DNA of 64,000 nucleotides from Ovis canadensis (Eukaryota > Chordata > Mammalia > Artiodactyla > Bovidae). This document shows positions 16,858 to 40,929 of this stretch, in pieces. Both the position numbers and the translations under genes were made by a program. Below the pieces are notes generated by a model. The model was not told where the DNA came from. It searched no databases and saw only the letters and a list, made by a program, of their open reading frames with translations. How positions within the stretch are numbered: position 1 is the first letter of the stretch; every line of letters starts with the position of its first letter. Where the stretch lies: the NCBI RefSeq assembly GCF_042477335.2, contig NC_091255.1:43316501-43380500 (forward strand). Reading direction: 5' to 3'.

Positions 16858-17908
16858 CATAGTTCAGTTCAGTTCAGTTCAGTCGCTCAGTCATGTCCGA
16901 CTCTTTGCGACCCCATGAATTGTAGCACGCCAGGCCTCCCTGTCAATCACCATCTCCTGGAGTTCACTCAGACTCACGTCCATTGAGTCAGTGATGCCAT
17001 CCAGCCATCTCATCCTCTGTCGTCCCCTTCTCCTCCTGCCCACAATCCCTCCCAGCATCAGAGTCTTTCCCAATGAGTCAACTCTTCGCATGAGGTGGCC
17101 AAAAGTACTGGAGTTTCAGCTTTAGCGTCACTCCTTCCAAAGAAATCCCAGGGTTGATCTTCAGAATGGACTGGTTGGATCTCCTTGCAGTCCAAGGGAC
17201 TCTCAAGAGTCTTCTCCAACACCACTGTTCAAACGCATCAATTCTTCAGCACTCAGCCTTCTTCACAGTCCAACTCTCACATCCATACATGACCACAGGA
17301 AAAACCATAGCCTTGACTAGACAGACCTTAGTCGGCAAAGTAATGTCTCTGCTTTTGAATATACTATCTAGATTGGTCATAACTTTTCTTCCAAGGAGTA
17401 AGCGTCTTTTAATTTCATGGCTGCAGTCACCATCTGCGGTGATTTTGGAGCCCCTCAAAATAAAGTCTGACACTGTTTCTACTGTTTCCCCATCTACTTC
17501 CCATGAAGTGATGAGACCGGATGCCATGATCTTCGTTTTCTGAATGTTGAGCTTTAAGCCAGCTTTTTCCCTCTCCTCTTTCACTTTCATCAAGAGGCTT
17601 TTTAGTTCCTCTTCACTTTCTGCCATAAGGGTGGTGTCATCTGCATATCTGAGGTTATTGATATTTCTCCTGGCAATCTTGATTCCAGCTTGTGTTTCTT
17701 CCAGTCCAGCGTTTCTCATGATGTACTCTGCATAGAAGTTAAATAAGCAGGGTGACAATATACAGCCTTGACGTACTCCTTTTCCTATTTGGAACCAGTC
17801 TGTTGTTCCCTGTGCAGTTCTAACTGTTGCTTCCTGACCTGCATACAGATTTCTCAAGAGGCAGGTTAGGTGGTCTGGTATTCCCATCTCTTTCAGAATT
17901 TTCCACAT
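16858..17908 (-). mobile_element. BovB LINE, antisense, 5'-truncated, with open RT frame
   Basis: The 3' end carries an AGTTC tandem tail (16861-16883). On the minus strand, 17908 to 17246 is an uninterrupted 220-residue frame with GVRQGCILSPCLFNFYAEYI and the reverse-transcriptase catalytic motif YADD within [17 protein letters not shown]. The element stops at 17908 where the GC-rich FLCN promoter island begins. It lacks the endonuclease half and so cannot be autonomous. Confidence 0.93.
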
Positions 17909-17934
17909 TTAAAAACGACGTGCTACAGCGGGTG

Positions 17935-19280
17935 AGGGCAGGCGGGGTGAATCGCGCTTGCGCGCTCCCAGGCCCCGGTCCCCGTGTCGCGCTGTTCTTA
18001 AGACACCCAGCGGCCGCCTCCTGCCCCGCCCCCGGCCCGCGCGCTCCACCGAACACTGGTTCCATCGGAAATTTAATAAAAACGGTAAAACGAAAAGAAA
18101 TTATAGCATCCTATATATCCGCGACGTCCTTTTTCTCTCTTCCTCCTGGTATGAGCCAGGAGTCCTAGAATGGATCTACTTTTCCTCAATTCTCTTTAAA
18201 AAATGCTCTTTAAATTAACTCATCCTCCCCTCTCCTGGAATGGTTTCCTCCACCCCCTCCCCGCCCCCCACCGGCCCGCGCGGGCGCAACCACTCCGGGC
18301 TTCTCGGTGGGGGCGCGGGCTGGGCGGCGGAGAGGACGGGTCTGGCAACCGTTCTAAGGTTCCACTGGACTTCGGAGCTCCCAGACCCGTGCGGTCTTCC
18401 CGGGATGTGGGTCTGGCGGAGCTCCGCGCGCCTCTGGTACGGGGGCGTCTGCCGGCCGGCTCCCCCTCCGCGGCTCCGGGCGGTGGTACGGCCCGACAGA
18501 GTCACGCGCCCGAGGCGGGCGCGGCCCCTTGTGAGGGGACTTGGTGAGGGCAGCCGGGGTGCGGGGGGGCGGAGATCCGAGAGGGGCGGCGCGGTGGAGG
18601 GCTCGGAGCAGGGCGGGCCGCAGCCTGTCGGGTTAGTAGGGACGCTGTTCCGGGCGAGGGGGGTGATCCCGCTGGCGGGGAGGTCGGGCCGGGGGCGGGG
18701 TGCGGCGGCCTGGAGCTGAGGAGGCCCCCAGCTTGGCGCGTGAGGTCAGGCGCGGCCTCGTCGCGAAAGGGTGGGTCGCGGCGGCCGGCGGCATTGGGTC
18801 CCCAGCACGGGGACCCCCGGGGTGGACGTGCTCACGCGCCAAGTGTTTAGTGGTTAAATGCCCTCGAGCGTCACACGCCCGTCTCTGGTACCGGAGGCCG
18901 TGCTGCCGTCGGGGAGCTGCAGTCCGTCCGATGTGGGGCGAGAGCCGCCGTGAACTGGGCTTGTCTGTCGAGTGTTGGTGCCCAGACCGTCCTTAACCCT
19001 ACTCGGTCCTCCGGCCGGATTGCAGGGGCGGGGTGCCCCGGGCGGGGGGTTGCTCACGTTCCTGTCGCGGTGGGAGAGGGCGTGGGCAGCACCCTGCCGG
19101 ACAAGGTGTCCTGTTGAGGAGCGTCTCCGGCGGGGGAGGGTTTCTGCTGCTTCTTGTCTTCTGGAAAGCTGGTTGGGGAGGAATGACTGCTGGGCATCCG
19201 GTAGAGATTGGAGTCGGAGACCCGGCCTCACGCTGCCCGAGGTAGGGTGCCTGGGGCCGTGGTTCCCTCGGGCCGTGGCT
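17935..19280 (+). promoter_or_regulatory. FLCN: CpG island, FLCN promoter and non-coding first exon region
   Basis: Sharp rise in G+C and CpG directly after the BovB end, with several GC boxes (for example cccgccccc near 18260, gggggcgggg near 18690, ggggcggggtg near 19026) and no TATA box. It is the only CpG island between COPS3 and the FLCN coding exons and lies 3-4 kb upstream of the ATG. In human, FLCN starts with non-coding exons in such an island. A possible donor (gag|gtaggg) is at 19242, but I cannot fix exon limits. Confidence 0.75.
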
Positions 19281-22109
19281 CCCTCCCAGGCCGGTGGCGC
19301 TCAGCTTTAGGCTGATGCTGAGAGAGGTATTTGGACCCGTTGGACATCACCTGGCTACTCGGGGCTGGAGAGAGATTTTCTTGAGTCTGTAGGTGAGCGG
19401 CTGAAGAGCTAAGTTTTATATCGGCTGTGATCCCAGGAGTCAGAAGTCCTGTCAGACAGGAGTGAGTGTCACTCAGAAAAAGAGTAGCCTGACAGTTTGA
19501 TCTTGGGTGCTCAGAAGAAGCTTAGCAGCATCACCTCTGCCCACAGGCTGGGCTGTGGTCTGAAGGGTTAAATGGGCCTGATGTGTAACCAAGAGTAGGA
19601 AGGATGATGACTTTATGTACTTAAATATCTTAAACTTTACAAGGATATTTAAATATAAATACTTGTGTCTCAAGGGATCAGACATTGGACTCTGTGATCA
19701 CATCATCAACTTTCTGTGGGCCGCAGCTTACAGGGCGAGCCCCTGCTGAAGCACTGAGAACTGTGGGGTCCCCACGTCCTCTTTCATGTTGTCACTTGAG
19801 GTTGGCTATGAAAGTGAAGTCACTCAGTCGTGTCCAACTCATTGTGATACCAGGCTTCTCCGTCTATGGGATTTTCCAAGCAAGAATACTGGAGTGGGTT
19901 GCCATTTCCTTCTCCAGGGCATCTTTCCGACCCAGGGATCGAACCCAGGTCTCCCGCACTGTAGGCAGACGCTTTACCGTCTGAACCACCAGGGAAGTCT
20001 CGAGGTTGGCTGTAAGCAGCTTACTTTATTTTTTTTCCCATGCCCGCTGCTCTTAGAATTGGCTCTGATACTTTTCCTTGCCTAGAAAATGGCAGGTCTT
20101 GAAGCTGAGGTGTGACTGTGTTGCCCTGCCCAACTCGTGCAAATGGCCCCGCTGGCTGTCACCTAGGTGGGATGGTGGCCATGTGGCCCTGATAAGTATA
20201 GAGGTTCACGTGGACACCCTCCACAAGTGTTCCACTTTCTGTGGCAACAACTGTCCTCTCTCCAGGCAGCTCCTAAATTCACTTATTTATTTAACACGTG
20301 TTAACTTGGTGCCCGCTATGTGCAAGGAACTGCTGAAGATGAGACAAAGTATATGATCCAGTACAATAAAGCAGGGAGAGGGGAGAGAGTGATGGATGGG
20401 CATGAGCACTTAGGAGGGGCAATGAGCCAGTAGAGGTCTTCAGGCGGGGGGCGGGGTGGGGGTGGCATTCTGGACCCTTCTCCCTAGCCCTGCCTCTTCG
20501 TCCGGCTCTCCAGAATCTCCATGGAACTCAAGGTCTTCCAGCGAAGTGTCCTCTTGTCTTAAACTATCTTCTCTCCCACTGCCCACCTTCCTCTAGGACC
20601 ACCCCCCCCCCCCCATACTCGCTCGCTGAGCCTTCCAGCCACCCCTCCTCCTGTCTGGTCGTCAGGCATCTCTTTTGGGTTGACTCTGCCGCTTCCGCTG
20701 TGACCCTCATGCTCCAGTGCAGTGGCAGCTGAGTGCTTGGCCACACTTTACTGCTGTGGTAAACACAGACTTTCCCCATTTTAGCCTGCCTCCCAGGCCC
20801 TGCTGTGTGGCGCGTGTCAGGTCCGCCGGGCTGTCAGCATCTCACCTCTGTGCCTCCAGTACTGCTGCAGCCCAGTGGATACCCCCCACCTCTAAGGTTT
20901 CCCCAGCAGAGAGGACACTTGTGTCTGCACCGCCCCCCCCGCCACCTCCGCCTTCTTGGTGCCCACACCCCTCTGCCCCCTGGCCCTTCCAGGACTCTGC
21001 TTCCCTCGTGGATTTTGCTCCGTGGTCCCTGGAGTGACAGTGCACTTTGTCTCGCTGCCGGTCATTCTCTGTCCCCTTGATCAGCTCTTCCTTCCTCTCA
21101 CATCTATGCTCTAGCGGCCCAGGGACCCCCAGCCCTGACTGCCCCACTCAGCGCTGCCCCCGCCCCATGCCAGCCTGTCGTCATCTCAGCCGGGGGCTCA
21201 CCTCAGCACTGCTCTCTGCTCCCAGCTCCCTTGGCCCTGCTTCCTTCCTCGTCCTCCGCAACCCGCCCATGAGCAGCGTCTGCTTTTCTCCTTGGGGTAC
21301 AGTCACGCACGGACTGTCCTCACCTCCTTCCCCTGCCCGGCCTGGCCCAGGCCAGCTGGCTTCCCTGTGTCTACCTGGGACAGCCACCAAAATGATCTTT
21401 TAAAGTAACATTCAGATTTATTGTATTTTTCATCAGAATTCCCACAGGTTCTCTAATCTCTGAAAGATAGTTTGGGGTCTTATCATGGCCCTAAAACCCA
21501 CCCCCGCTTGACTTCTGCCCTCACCCCCAGCTCTGCAAACATTCACACCCCCTCACGCCCCCTCCTCAGCCTTTGTGGTGCCCTCTGCTCCTTCAGCTCT
21601 CAATCAGGAGCCCTTTTGTCCGAAACAAGACCCCGCCGCCTCCAGGGCTTCTCTGCCCTTGACCCCTGGCCTTGTCTCCCTGATGCTGTCGCCACAGGAG
21701 AGGAAGCAGTGGCCCTGCTTCCCTCCCCTCCCGGGAGGTGGGCTCTATGAGGCAGCAGCATGGCACCTGAAGCGCTGCCTGGCACTGGAGCTGCCCCACG
21801 GCTGATCATGGAACAGGCGCCCCAGGGCACTGTCCCTTCTTGTCCCCACAAGCCCTGCCATCACGGTCCTGACTGAAGGGTTTCTGTGTGACCCCAAGTT
21901 CCGTGTGTCTTGTTGGTCCTCACTCCATGTGCCAGGGACGGTGTCTGTTTTGTGTCCCTGCATGCGGTGCCATGATGATCCAGACTGGGTGCTTAGCAGT
22001 GCCGCTGACCAGATGACCCGCCCCCACAGGGTAGGGACAGCCCTCAGGTCGCTGGGCCCTGGAGTGGGCAGGTTCTGGGGCTATCTCGGGCATTTCTCTC
22101 TTCCCACAG
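19281..22109 (+). other. FLCN: FLCN 5' intronic region, untranslated exons not resolved
   Basis: Human FLCN has non-coding exons upstream of its first coding exon; equivalents should lie here or in the island but cannot be placed by eye. Visible content: an antisense Bov-tA (19809-20001), a MIR-like stretch near 20270-20350 and a 13-base C run at 20602-20614. The long frames near 20.7-21.9 kb look like low-complexity, C-rich chance frames. Confidence 0.45.
19809..20001 (-). mobile_element. Bov-tA SINE, antisense
   Basis: From gaagtcactcagtcgtgtcc to accgtctgaaccaccaggga, a near-complete antisense unit in the FLCN 5' region. Confidence 0.9.
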
Positions 22110-22132
22110 CCCAGCACCATCTCTAGGGCACC

Positions 22133-34081
<11,949 letters not shown>

Positions 34082-35104
34082 CCCCACCATGGGAACAAGC
34101 GTCTAGGTGGCCTGCTCGAAGTGGCAATGGCCACCTTGCCGTGACGCTCAGACACAGGTCTCTGATGGCGGTCACAGGTGGTCCTATATCCGAATGCTGA
34201 CCTGACACTGTTTGCTCAGGAGTAGAAGCTGTTGGAGCTGAACTCTGCTCTCTGTGTGGGGTTCGCGCCTGGTGTGGTTCTTGGCACCATCCCACAAACT
34301 TTGAGCTGCTCCAGCCCTGAAGAAGGCAGTTGGAGGCTTGTGACAGTTTGTCCCCTGCGTTCGCGCCCCCTCGGGGAGAAGAACGGACGGAAAGTATGTA
34401 TCTCCTGTCTGTTCAGCCTCACCTGAGGTACCTCAGCCTCACTGTCAGATCCTGTCAAGGTTAGCGGTTGAACCTTTCTATTCTGGAATTCAACAAGGGT
34501 TTTCCAGGTTTTGTATGTGTTGTGAGTTTCCCTGTAGTTATGGTTTTTCAGAGTATGTGCTAATCTGGAGTCACTGCTAATAACCTGGCTTCAAGTCAGA
34601 GCTCTGGGAATGGCTCTGGGTGGAGTGGATATTCCACGCTCATCGTTGGAGCATCTGGAATTCGTGTTTTTAAGTTATCTGTTTCTAAGTTAAGTTTTAA
34701 CCACCACTCTTCTGCCCATTCTCTGCTATGGTTGCTTTGAGAGTATCCTGAGCTTGAGGACAAGCCCTGATCTTTTTGCACAGAGATGACACTCTGCTAA
34801 AATGCCAACTGGAGTCCTTTGACTGGCCTGGCTCACTACGTACACAGCTGAGACACCCGTTGTAGTTTTATTCCATATCACTCTGCCCTTGATTGCTTCT
34901 TTAAACGTCTACATTTGGCTGCAGTTTATTTTGGTGTCTTAAGACAGGTTCATTGTCCCTGTGTACATTTTTAATAAGGATTTGTGGTTTGGAAGGATTT
35001 TCCAGTAATTTTGCTGATTTATTGTTTTTTGTGTTTAATTTATATTTAACAGGAAGACCATGTTTATATGACTAGGTATATGTATTGTGCAAGAACATCA
35101 AAAT

Positions 35105-35110
35105 AATAAA
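35105..35110 (+). terminator. FLCN: FLCN poly(A) signal AATAAA
   Basis: AATAAA about 1.02 kb after the stop, at the end of an increasingly AT-rich 3' UTR (34082 to about 35130). Cleavage is expected 10-25 nt downstream. Confidence 0.75.
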
Positions 35111-35639
35111 GATATATTTTTATAAACTGTTGACTACATGATTTTATTGGTTTGATACCTCAGATTTTCTTGGAATCAGTCACAGAAAATAAAATGGTTA
35201 GAATAAGACCAGTAATAGAACTGTTATGGAACTCTCTGCTGGAGGCTTACAATTTCCAGGGAAAGACTTAATAAATTGTGATTAATTTTCAGTCAGTTTC
35301 AGCTCTTTGTACAATTTCAGGTTCCCTTCTCCTACCCCTAGCCATGTGGCAGGATCAACGTGCATATAGCTTGCAGGAATGAGGGTGGGTGTCCTTTGTG
35401 CCTGATTGCTGCATCTGATCAGAGTGCAGATAAAGAGGGGCAGCCACTGAGGCTGTACCCCACCACCCCTGGATGAGGTGTCTGTCAGGGAATGATGGTG
35501 GGCTGGGGCCCTCTTTCCCCCTCTCAGGAGCAAGACATTAAAGAGTTGGACACTCATAAACAATTTACACGAATGAGAAAAAGTAACTGTGCACTCCAGG
35601 GAAGGGCTCAGGAAAAAATCTGAGAAAAATTGAAGTTTA

Positions 35640-37200
35640 CACTTCCTTGGTAAAGAGCCTACAAAGTAAAAATGACAACAACAACAAAAAAACAGTAAAC
35701 CCCTGGGAAGGGGGATTTAAACGTCCAGTGTTCAGCAACGACAAAATCAAGACATACAAAGAAACAGGAAGGTGTGGACAGCACATTGAAAGGAAAACTG
35801 AATTCAACAGTCTGTCCATGAAAAAGATTTAATGGCAGACATATTAGGCAAAGACTTTAAAACATCTGTGTTAAAGTTGCTCAAAACAAAGCTGCTCAAA
35901 GAACTTAAGGAAGATGTGGAGAAAATCAAGAAAATAATGTGTGAACAAATGGAAATTGATACAAAGACAGAAAACCACTCGTTACTGACTGCTTACTATT
36001 TGCAAGGCATTATTTTAGGGGCTAAAAATACAGTTCCCTCCTCTTTTGAAATGTCCATCTTGTGAGGAAAGTGAACAGTAAACAGCTTAAACAAGTGAAA
36101 ATATTTACTGTGACTAGGCCAACACAAAGAGTAGTCAGAGCAGTGCAATACTGCAGTGGAGAGTGAGGGAGGGTCACTCACTCTGCAGGGAGAGGTGAAA
36201 CCTAGATGATAAGCAAGAGGGATCTGTTTTCTTCCTTATGCCTTTTCCCCCTTTATTCTAGCTCATGGATTTAAGTACATACATACATGCATGGAATTGA
36301 GAATAAAACAGAAAAATCAAGAAAACTAAAATTTGGTTCTTAAAAAAAATCAACAAAATTGACATTTAGCTAGATATACTTAAAAAATCAAGTTAATGAA
36401 AGTGGGGACATTAATACCTATTCTATGGAAATAAAAAGGATTATAAAGGAGTAATATGAGCGATTGTATGCTAAAAAATCAGATAACCCTGAAACATGCT
36501 GAAAAACAGAAAACTTGCCAAGACTAAATCATGAAGAAACAGAAAATCGGAATAGACCTATAACTAGTAAGGAGATTGAATCAGTAATCAAAAATCCAGT
36601 AAAGAAAAGCTCTGGAGCTGATTGCATCACTGGTGAATTCTACCAAACAGTTAAAGAATTAATACCAGTGCTTCTCAAACTTTAACCAAAATTGAAGGAG
36701 AGGGGACATTTCACAGCTCAGTCTATGAGGCCAGCATAACCCTGATATCAAAGCCAAAAAAGAGACAAGGAAACTACAGACCAATATCCCTTATAAACAT
36801 CGATGCAAAAATCCCCAACAAAATACAGAATTCAGCAGCATATTAAAAAAACAACCAACACAAAAACTAGACACCGTGACCAAGTGGGATTTATTTCTGG
36901 AATGCAAGGATGGTTCAACATATAACCACCAATCAATGTAATATGCCCTGTCAACAAACCCAGTTACCTCAATTGATGCAGAAGCACGTGGAAAATTAAG
37001 CACCTTTTTGTGACTTAAAGTTCCACCAAATAGAAATAGGAAACTCCCTTTCACATAAAAGCTGTATGTGAAAAACCTGCAGGAAACTTAATACTCAACA
37101 GTGAAAGACTGAAAGCCTTTCCTCTAAGATCAGGAACAAGGCAAGGATGCATAGTCACCACTTTCATCCAACGTGGCAGCGAGATCTAGCCAGAGCACTG
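35640..37200 (+). mobile_element. Decayed L1, sense, with MIR-like stretch inside
   Basis: 35640-35980 resembles the 5'/ORF1 part of an old L1 (accttggcaaagactttaaaac-type sequence). 36300-37190 resembles ORF2 reverse transcriptase, e.g. ggaaactacagaccaatatc and caagtgggatttatttctgg. Frames are destroyed. Near 35985-36070, tactatttgcaaggcattat looks like MIR, so the piece is composite. Confidence 0.65.
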
Positions 37201-37224
37201 GGATATCACCCTGCTTTCTCCATC

Positions 37225-37860
37225 CATTCATGTGTGGGTCGATGTTGAAGCTGTTTCCACATCTTGGCTATTGTAAATGGTGCCACACCAAACACTGGAG
37301 TGCTAATTTCTCTTTGAGATCCCAAATTCAGTTCTTTTGGATAAATACCCAGAAGTGAGACTGCTGGATCATACAGTAGTCCTATGTTAATTTTTTTGAG
37401 GAATCTCTATACTGTTTTCCATAGCAGGTGCACCATTTGGTGGAGGGAGTAGCAGGTACTCCCACCAACAGAGTACACAGGTTCTGATTTCTTCACCTCC
37501 GTGATAACAGCCATCCTAGCATGTGTGAGATGATACCTCATTGTGGTTTTGATTTACATTTCCCTGATGGTTAGTGATGTCGGGCATCTTTTAAAATACC
37601 TGTTGGCCAGCCATGTCTTTGGAGAAATGTCTGTTCAAGTCTTTAGCACAGTTTTAAATTGAATTATTCTTTTAATTTGTTTGCTATTGAGTTGTAGGAA
37701 TTCCTTATATACCATGGAAATTATCCTCATCTGATATGTGGTTTGCACAGACTTTTTAAAATACAGTTCTTTAGAGCAGTTTGGGTTCACAGCAAAATTG
37801 AGGGGAAGGTACAGAGTTCCCATATACCCCTGACCCAAGACATGCATTTGTTACAATTAA
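37225..37860 (-). mobile_element. L1 3' fragment, antisense
   Basis: Contains gataaatacccagaagtgag, ctcattgtggttttgattta and cacagcaaaattgaggggaa, the antisense of the L1 ORF2 end and 3' UTR. 37860-38690 may continue an older L1 tail, but I cannot class it. Confidence 0.65.
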
Positions 37861-38693
37861 AAAACCTATGCTGACAGTTTGCATAGACTTTAGTAAATAC
37901 TCTGTATTAATGGAGTTGGTTTACTCATTGTCGTATTTTTCCTTTTTCTTTAATTCTTTGAGGGTGTTTGTAAGAGTCATTTTGAAGTCCCTTCCTACTA
38001 AATTCAACTTCGGAGTCCACTCGAATTACTTCCTATTGGCTTGTTTTCCTGCACACAGGATATACTTTCCTTTTTCTTTGCATGTTGGTAAGCTCTGGTT
38101 GAATACCAGGCATTTTAGATAATAAGAGTGCAGCAACTCTGCATTTTATTTTGTCTTTCTGAGGTTGCTATCCTTTGGAAACTTAGCTGGACTTAAACTC
38201 CAGCATCTCTTCCCCTGCCGTGAGCAGCCCCTAGTGTGTCTGCTCAGCTTTTAATTTTCATCTGTTTGTAGCAGGCACCTGTGAGTCTTTCAAATGTGGG
38301 AGTCACTGGTGATTTTAGTTTAACCCAAATACTTGGAGCTGCAGGCCTCACACCCTGCTGATCTGTCTGTGGGTGTGGGACACTCTCAAGCCTCTGTTGC
38401 TTTGACTTCTCCCTGTGCTTTCATGGGTCATTCCCCCTTGTCTGCTGCTGCCCAGTCAGCCAGGGCTGTGTGGAGACCATGACTTGGCCCTTTCATGGTC
38501 CTCTCACTCGCAGGGTGTCTGTTAGACTTCTAATTCATCTGCTGCTTGCCCCAACATGGACTGCAAGCTTGGGCTGGTGAGACTGTGTGTTATCATAGTT
38601 CATTCACAACCGAGTCCACCATATTTTGCCAGCAGACCTGTAGGTTTCTGCAGCCAATCCCAGCATAATTGAAGTCCATCCATGTTGTAGTCA

Positions 38694-39985
38694 GTCAGTC
38701 AGTTCAGTCACTCAGTCGTGTCCGACTCTTTCAGCCCCATGAATTGCAGCACGCCAGGCCTCCCTGCCCATCACCATCTCCTGGAGTTCACTCAGACTCA
38801 TGTCCATCGAGTCCGTGATGCCATCCAGCAATCTCATCCTCTGTCATCCCCTTCTCCTCCTGCCCACAATCTCTCCCAGCATTAGAGTCTTTTCCAATGA
38901 GTCAACTCTTTGCATGAGGTGGCCAAAGTATTGGAGTTTCAGTTTTAGCCTCAGTCCTTCCAAAGAACACCCAGGACTGATCTCCTTTAGAATGGACTGG
39001 TTGGATCTCCTTGCAGTCCAAGGGACTCTCAAGAGTCTTATCCAACACCACAGTTCAAAAGCATCAATTCTTCGGCGCTCAGCTTTCTTCATAGTCCAAC
39101 TCTCACATCCATACGTGATTACTGGAAAAACCATAGCCTTGACTAGACAGACCTTTGTTGGCAAAGTAATGTCTCTGCTTTTGAATATGCTATCTAGGTT
39201 GGTCATAACTTTTCTTCCAAGGAGTAAGCGTCTTTTAATTTCATGGCTGCAATCACCATCTGCAGTGGTTTTGGAGCCCCTCAAAATAAAGTCTGACACT
39301 GTTTCCACTGTTTCCCCATCTATTTGCCATGAAGTGATGGGACCAGATGCCATGATCTTCGTCTTCTGAATGTTGAGCTTTAAGCCAACTTTTTCCACTC
39401 TCCTCTTTCACTTTCAAGAGGCTTTTTAGTTCCTCTTCACTTTCTGCCATAAGGGTGGTGTCATCTGCATATCTGAGGTTATTGATATTTCTCCTGGCAA
39501 TCTTGATTCCAGCTTGTGCTTCTTCCAGCCCAGCGTTTCTCATGATGTACTCTGCATAGAAGTTAAATAAGCAGGGTGACAATATACAGCCTTGACGTAC
39601 TCCTTTTCCTATTTGGAACCAGTCTGTTGTTCCATGTCAAGTTCTAACTATTGCTTCCTGACCTGCATACAGGTTTCTCAAGAGGCAGGTCAGGTGGTCT
39701 GGTATGCCCATCTCTTTCAGAATTTTCCACAGTTTATTGTGATCCACATAGTCAAAGGCACTGGCATAGTCAATAAAGCAGAAATAGATGTTTTTTCTGG
39801 AACTCTCTTGCTTTTTCGATGATCCAGCGGATGTTGGCAATTTGATCTCTGGTTCCTCTGCATTTTCTAAAAACAGCTTGAACATCTGGAAGTTCATGGT
39901 TCACGTATTACTGAAGCCTGGCTTGGAGAATTCTGAGCATTACTTTACTAGCGTGTGTGATGAGTGCAATTGTGTGGGCATTCTT
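38694..39985 (-). mobile_element. BovB LINE, antisense, 5'-truncated
   Basis: Close to the copy at 16.86-17.9 kb but longer. The RT region with [17 protein letters not shown] is readable at 39582-39253, and a separate 184-residue frame covers 39398-38844. A small deletion near 39405-39420 shifts the frame between them, and a further stop-containing join lies near 39640. It extends upstream to 'ctagcgtgtgtgatgagtgc'. Confidence 0.92.
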
Positions 39986-39989
39986 TGTA

Positions 39990-40560
39990 GTAGTGTGTAT
40001 CAATGGTTTCTTTTTATTGCTAAATAGCATTCTGTCGCATTGATATGGAAACATTTATCTATTGAGGGACATTTATGTTTCCAGATTTGAGTTATTACAA
40101 GCAAGCCTGCTGTGAACATTTGTGTCCAAGTCTTTGTGTAGAATGTGTTTGTGTGGGATGCAGCGGGAGGGCTGCACCAGATGGAAGGTGTGTGCCTCAA
40201 ATTTTAAATAAACTTTTAATTCAGAATAACTTTAGATTTCCCCAAGAGTTTCGAAGATCGCACAGAGTTCCATTTACCCCTCAACTCAGTTTCCCTTCCT
40301 CCTAGCCTCTTCCTTTACTTTCATTCCTTAACGTGAAGAAACTGACATCGGTACATTATTAGTAACTAAACTCTAGACTTTTTTTGGATTTCACCAGCTT
40401 TTTCATGTTTCTGTGTCCGGATCCAGTGCAGGGCACACAGGTGTGAGGTCTCCCCAGTCTGTGCTGACCCGTGACAGCGTCCAAGCTGGCTCTTTCTTTC
40501 GTGCCCTTGGCCGACCTGAACAACACTGGCCAGGCGTCCCGTGAGAAGTGAAAGCAGTCC
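39990..40560 (-). mobile_element. L1 3' fragment, antisense
   Basis: tttattgctaaatagcattc, gggacatttatgtttccaga and later tttccccaagagtttcgaag fit an old L1 3' end in antisense, followed by its 3' UTR. Confidence 0.55.
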
Positions 40561-40929
40561 TCTAACCCGAGCTTCCCGTGGGTTTTTTCTTCTGACTAGA
40601 CCCGGTCACAACTTCGGGAAAGACGGCCAAGCCTCTCAGGCACTCAGACGGGACCCTTCAGCCCATTTTCCGCGTGTGAGGGTTGCTGTCCTTTTTCCGC
40701 AGAGGGCGCCCCCCACAACCCCAAGTCCCGGGCAGCACCCTCAGGACAAGCATCCACGGATCACGAGGGATTCTTCTGTCGGGCGGAGCAGTTCCTCTCT
40801 TTCCTTGTTCATTCACTCCACCATAGAGGATGCACATTTACACCTCGGGTACAAGCCAGTTCTGCATTATTTACGCGGTCCTCGCATTGTTCCAGTTTGG
40901 ACCTTTGTGGGTTCCTCGCCACTGCCACC

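Noticed and set aside
18203-19310. Several frames of 96-159 residues on both strands in the FLCN promoter
   Set aside because: CpG-island composition suppresses stop codons; the peptides are Arg/Pro/Gly/Ala-rich without any domain.
20602-20614. Poly-C run as a regulatory element
   Set aside because: A simple homopolymer in a C-rich intron, with no supporting context.
38844-39398. BovB reverse-transcriptase frame as a host gene
   Set aside because: It is part of a truncated, frameshifted transposon with sister copies in the same window.
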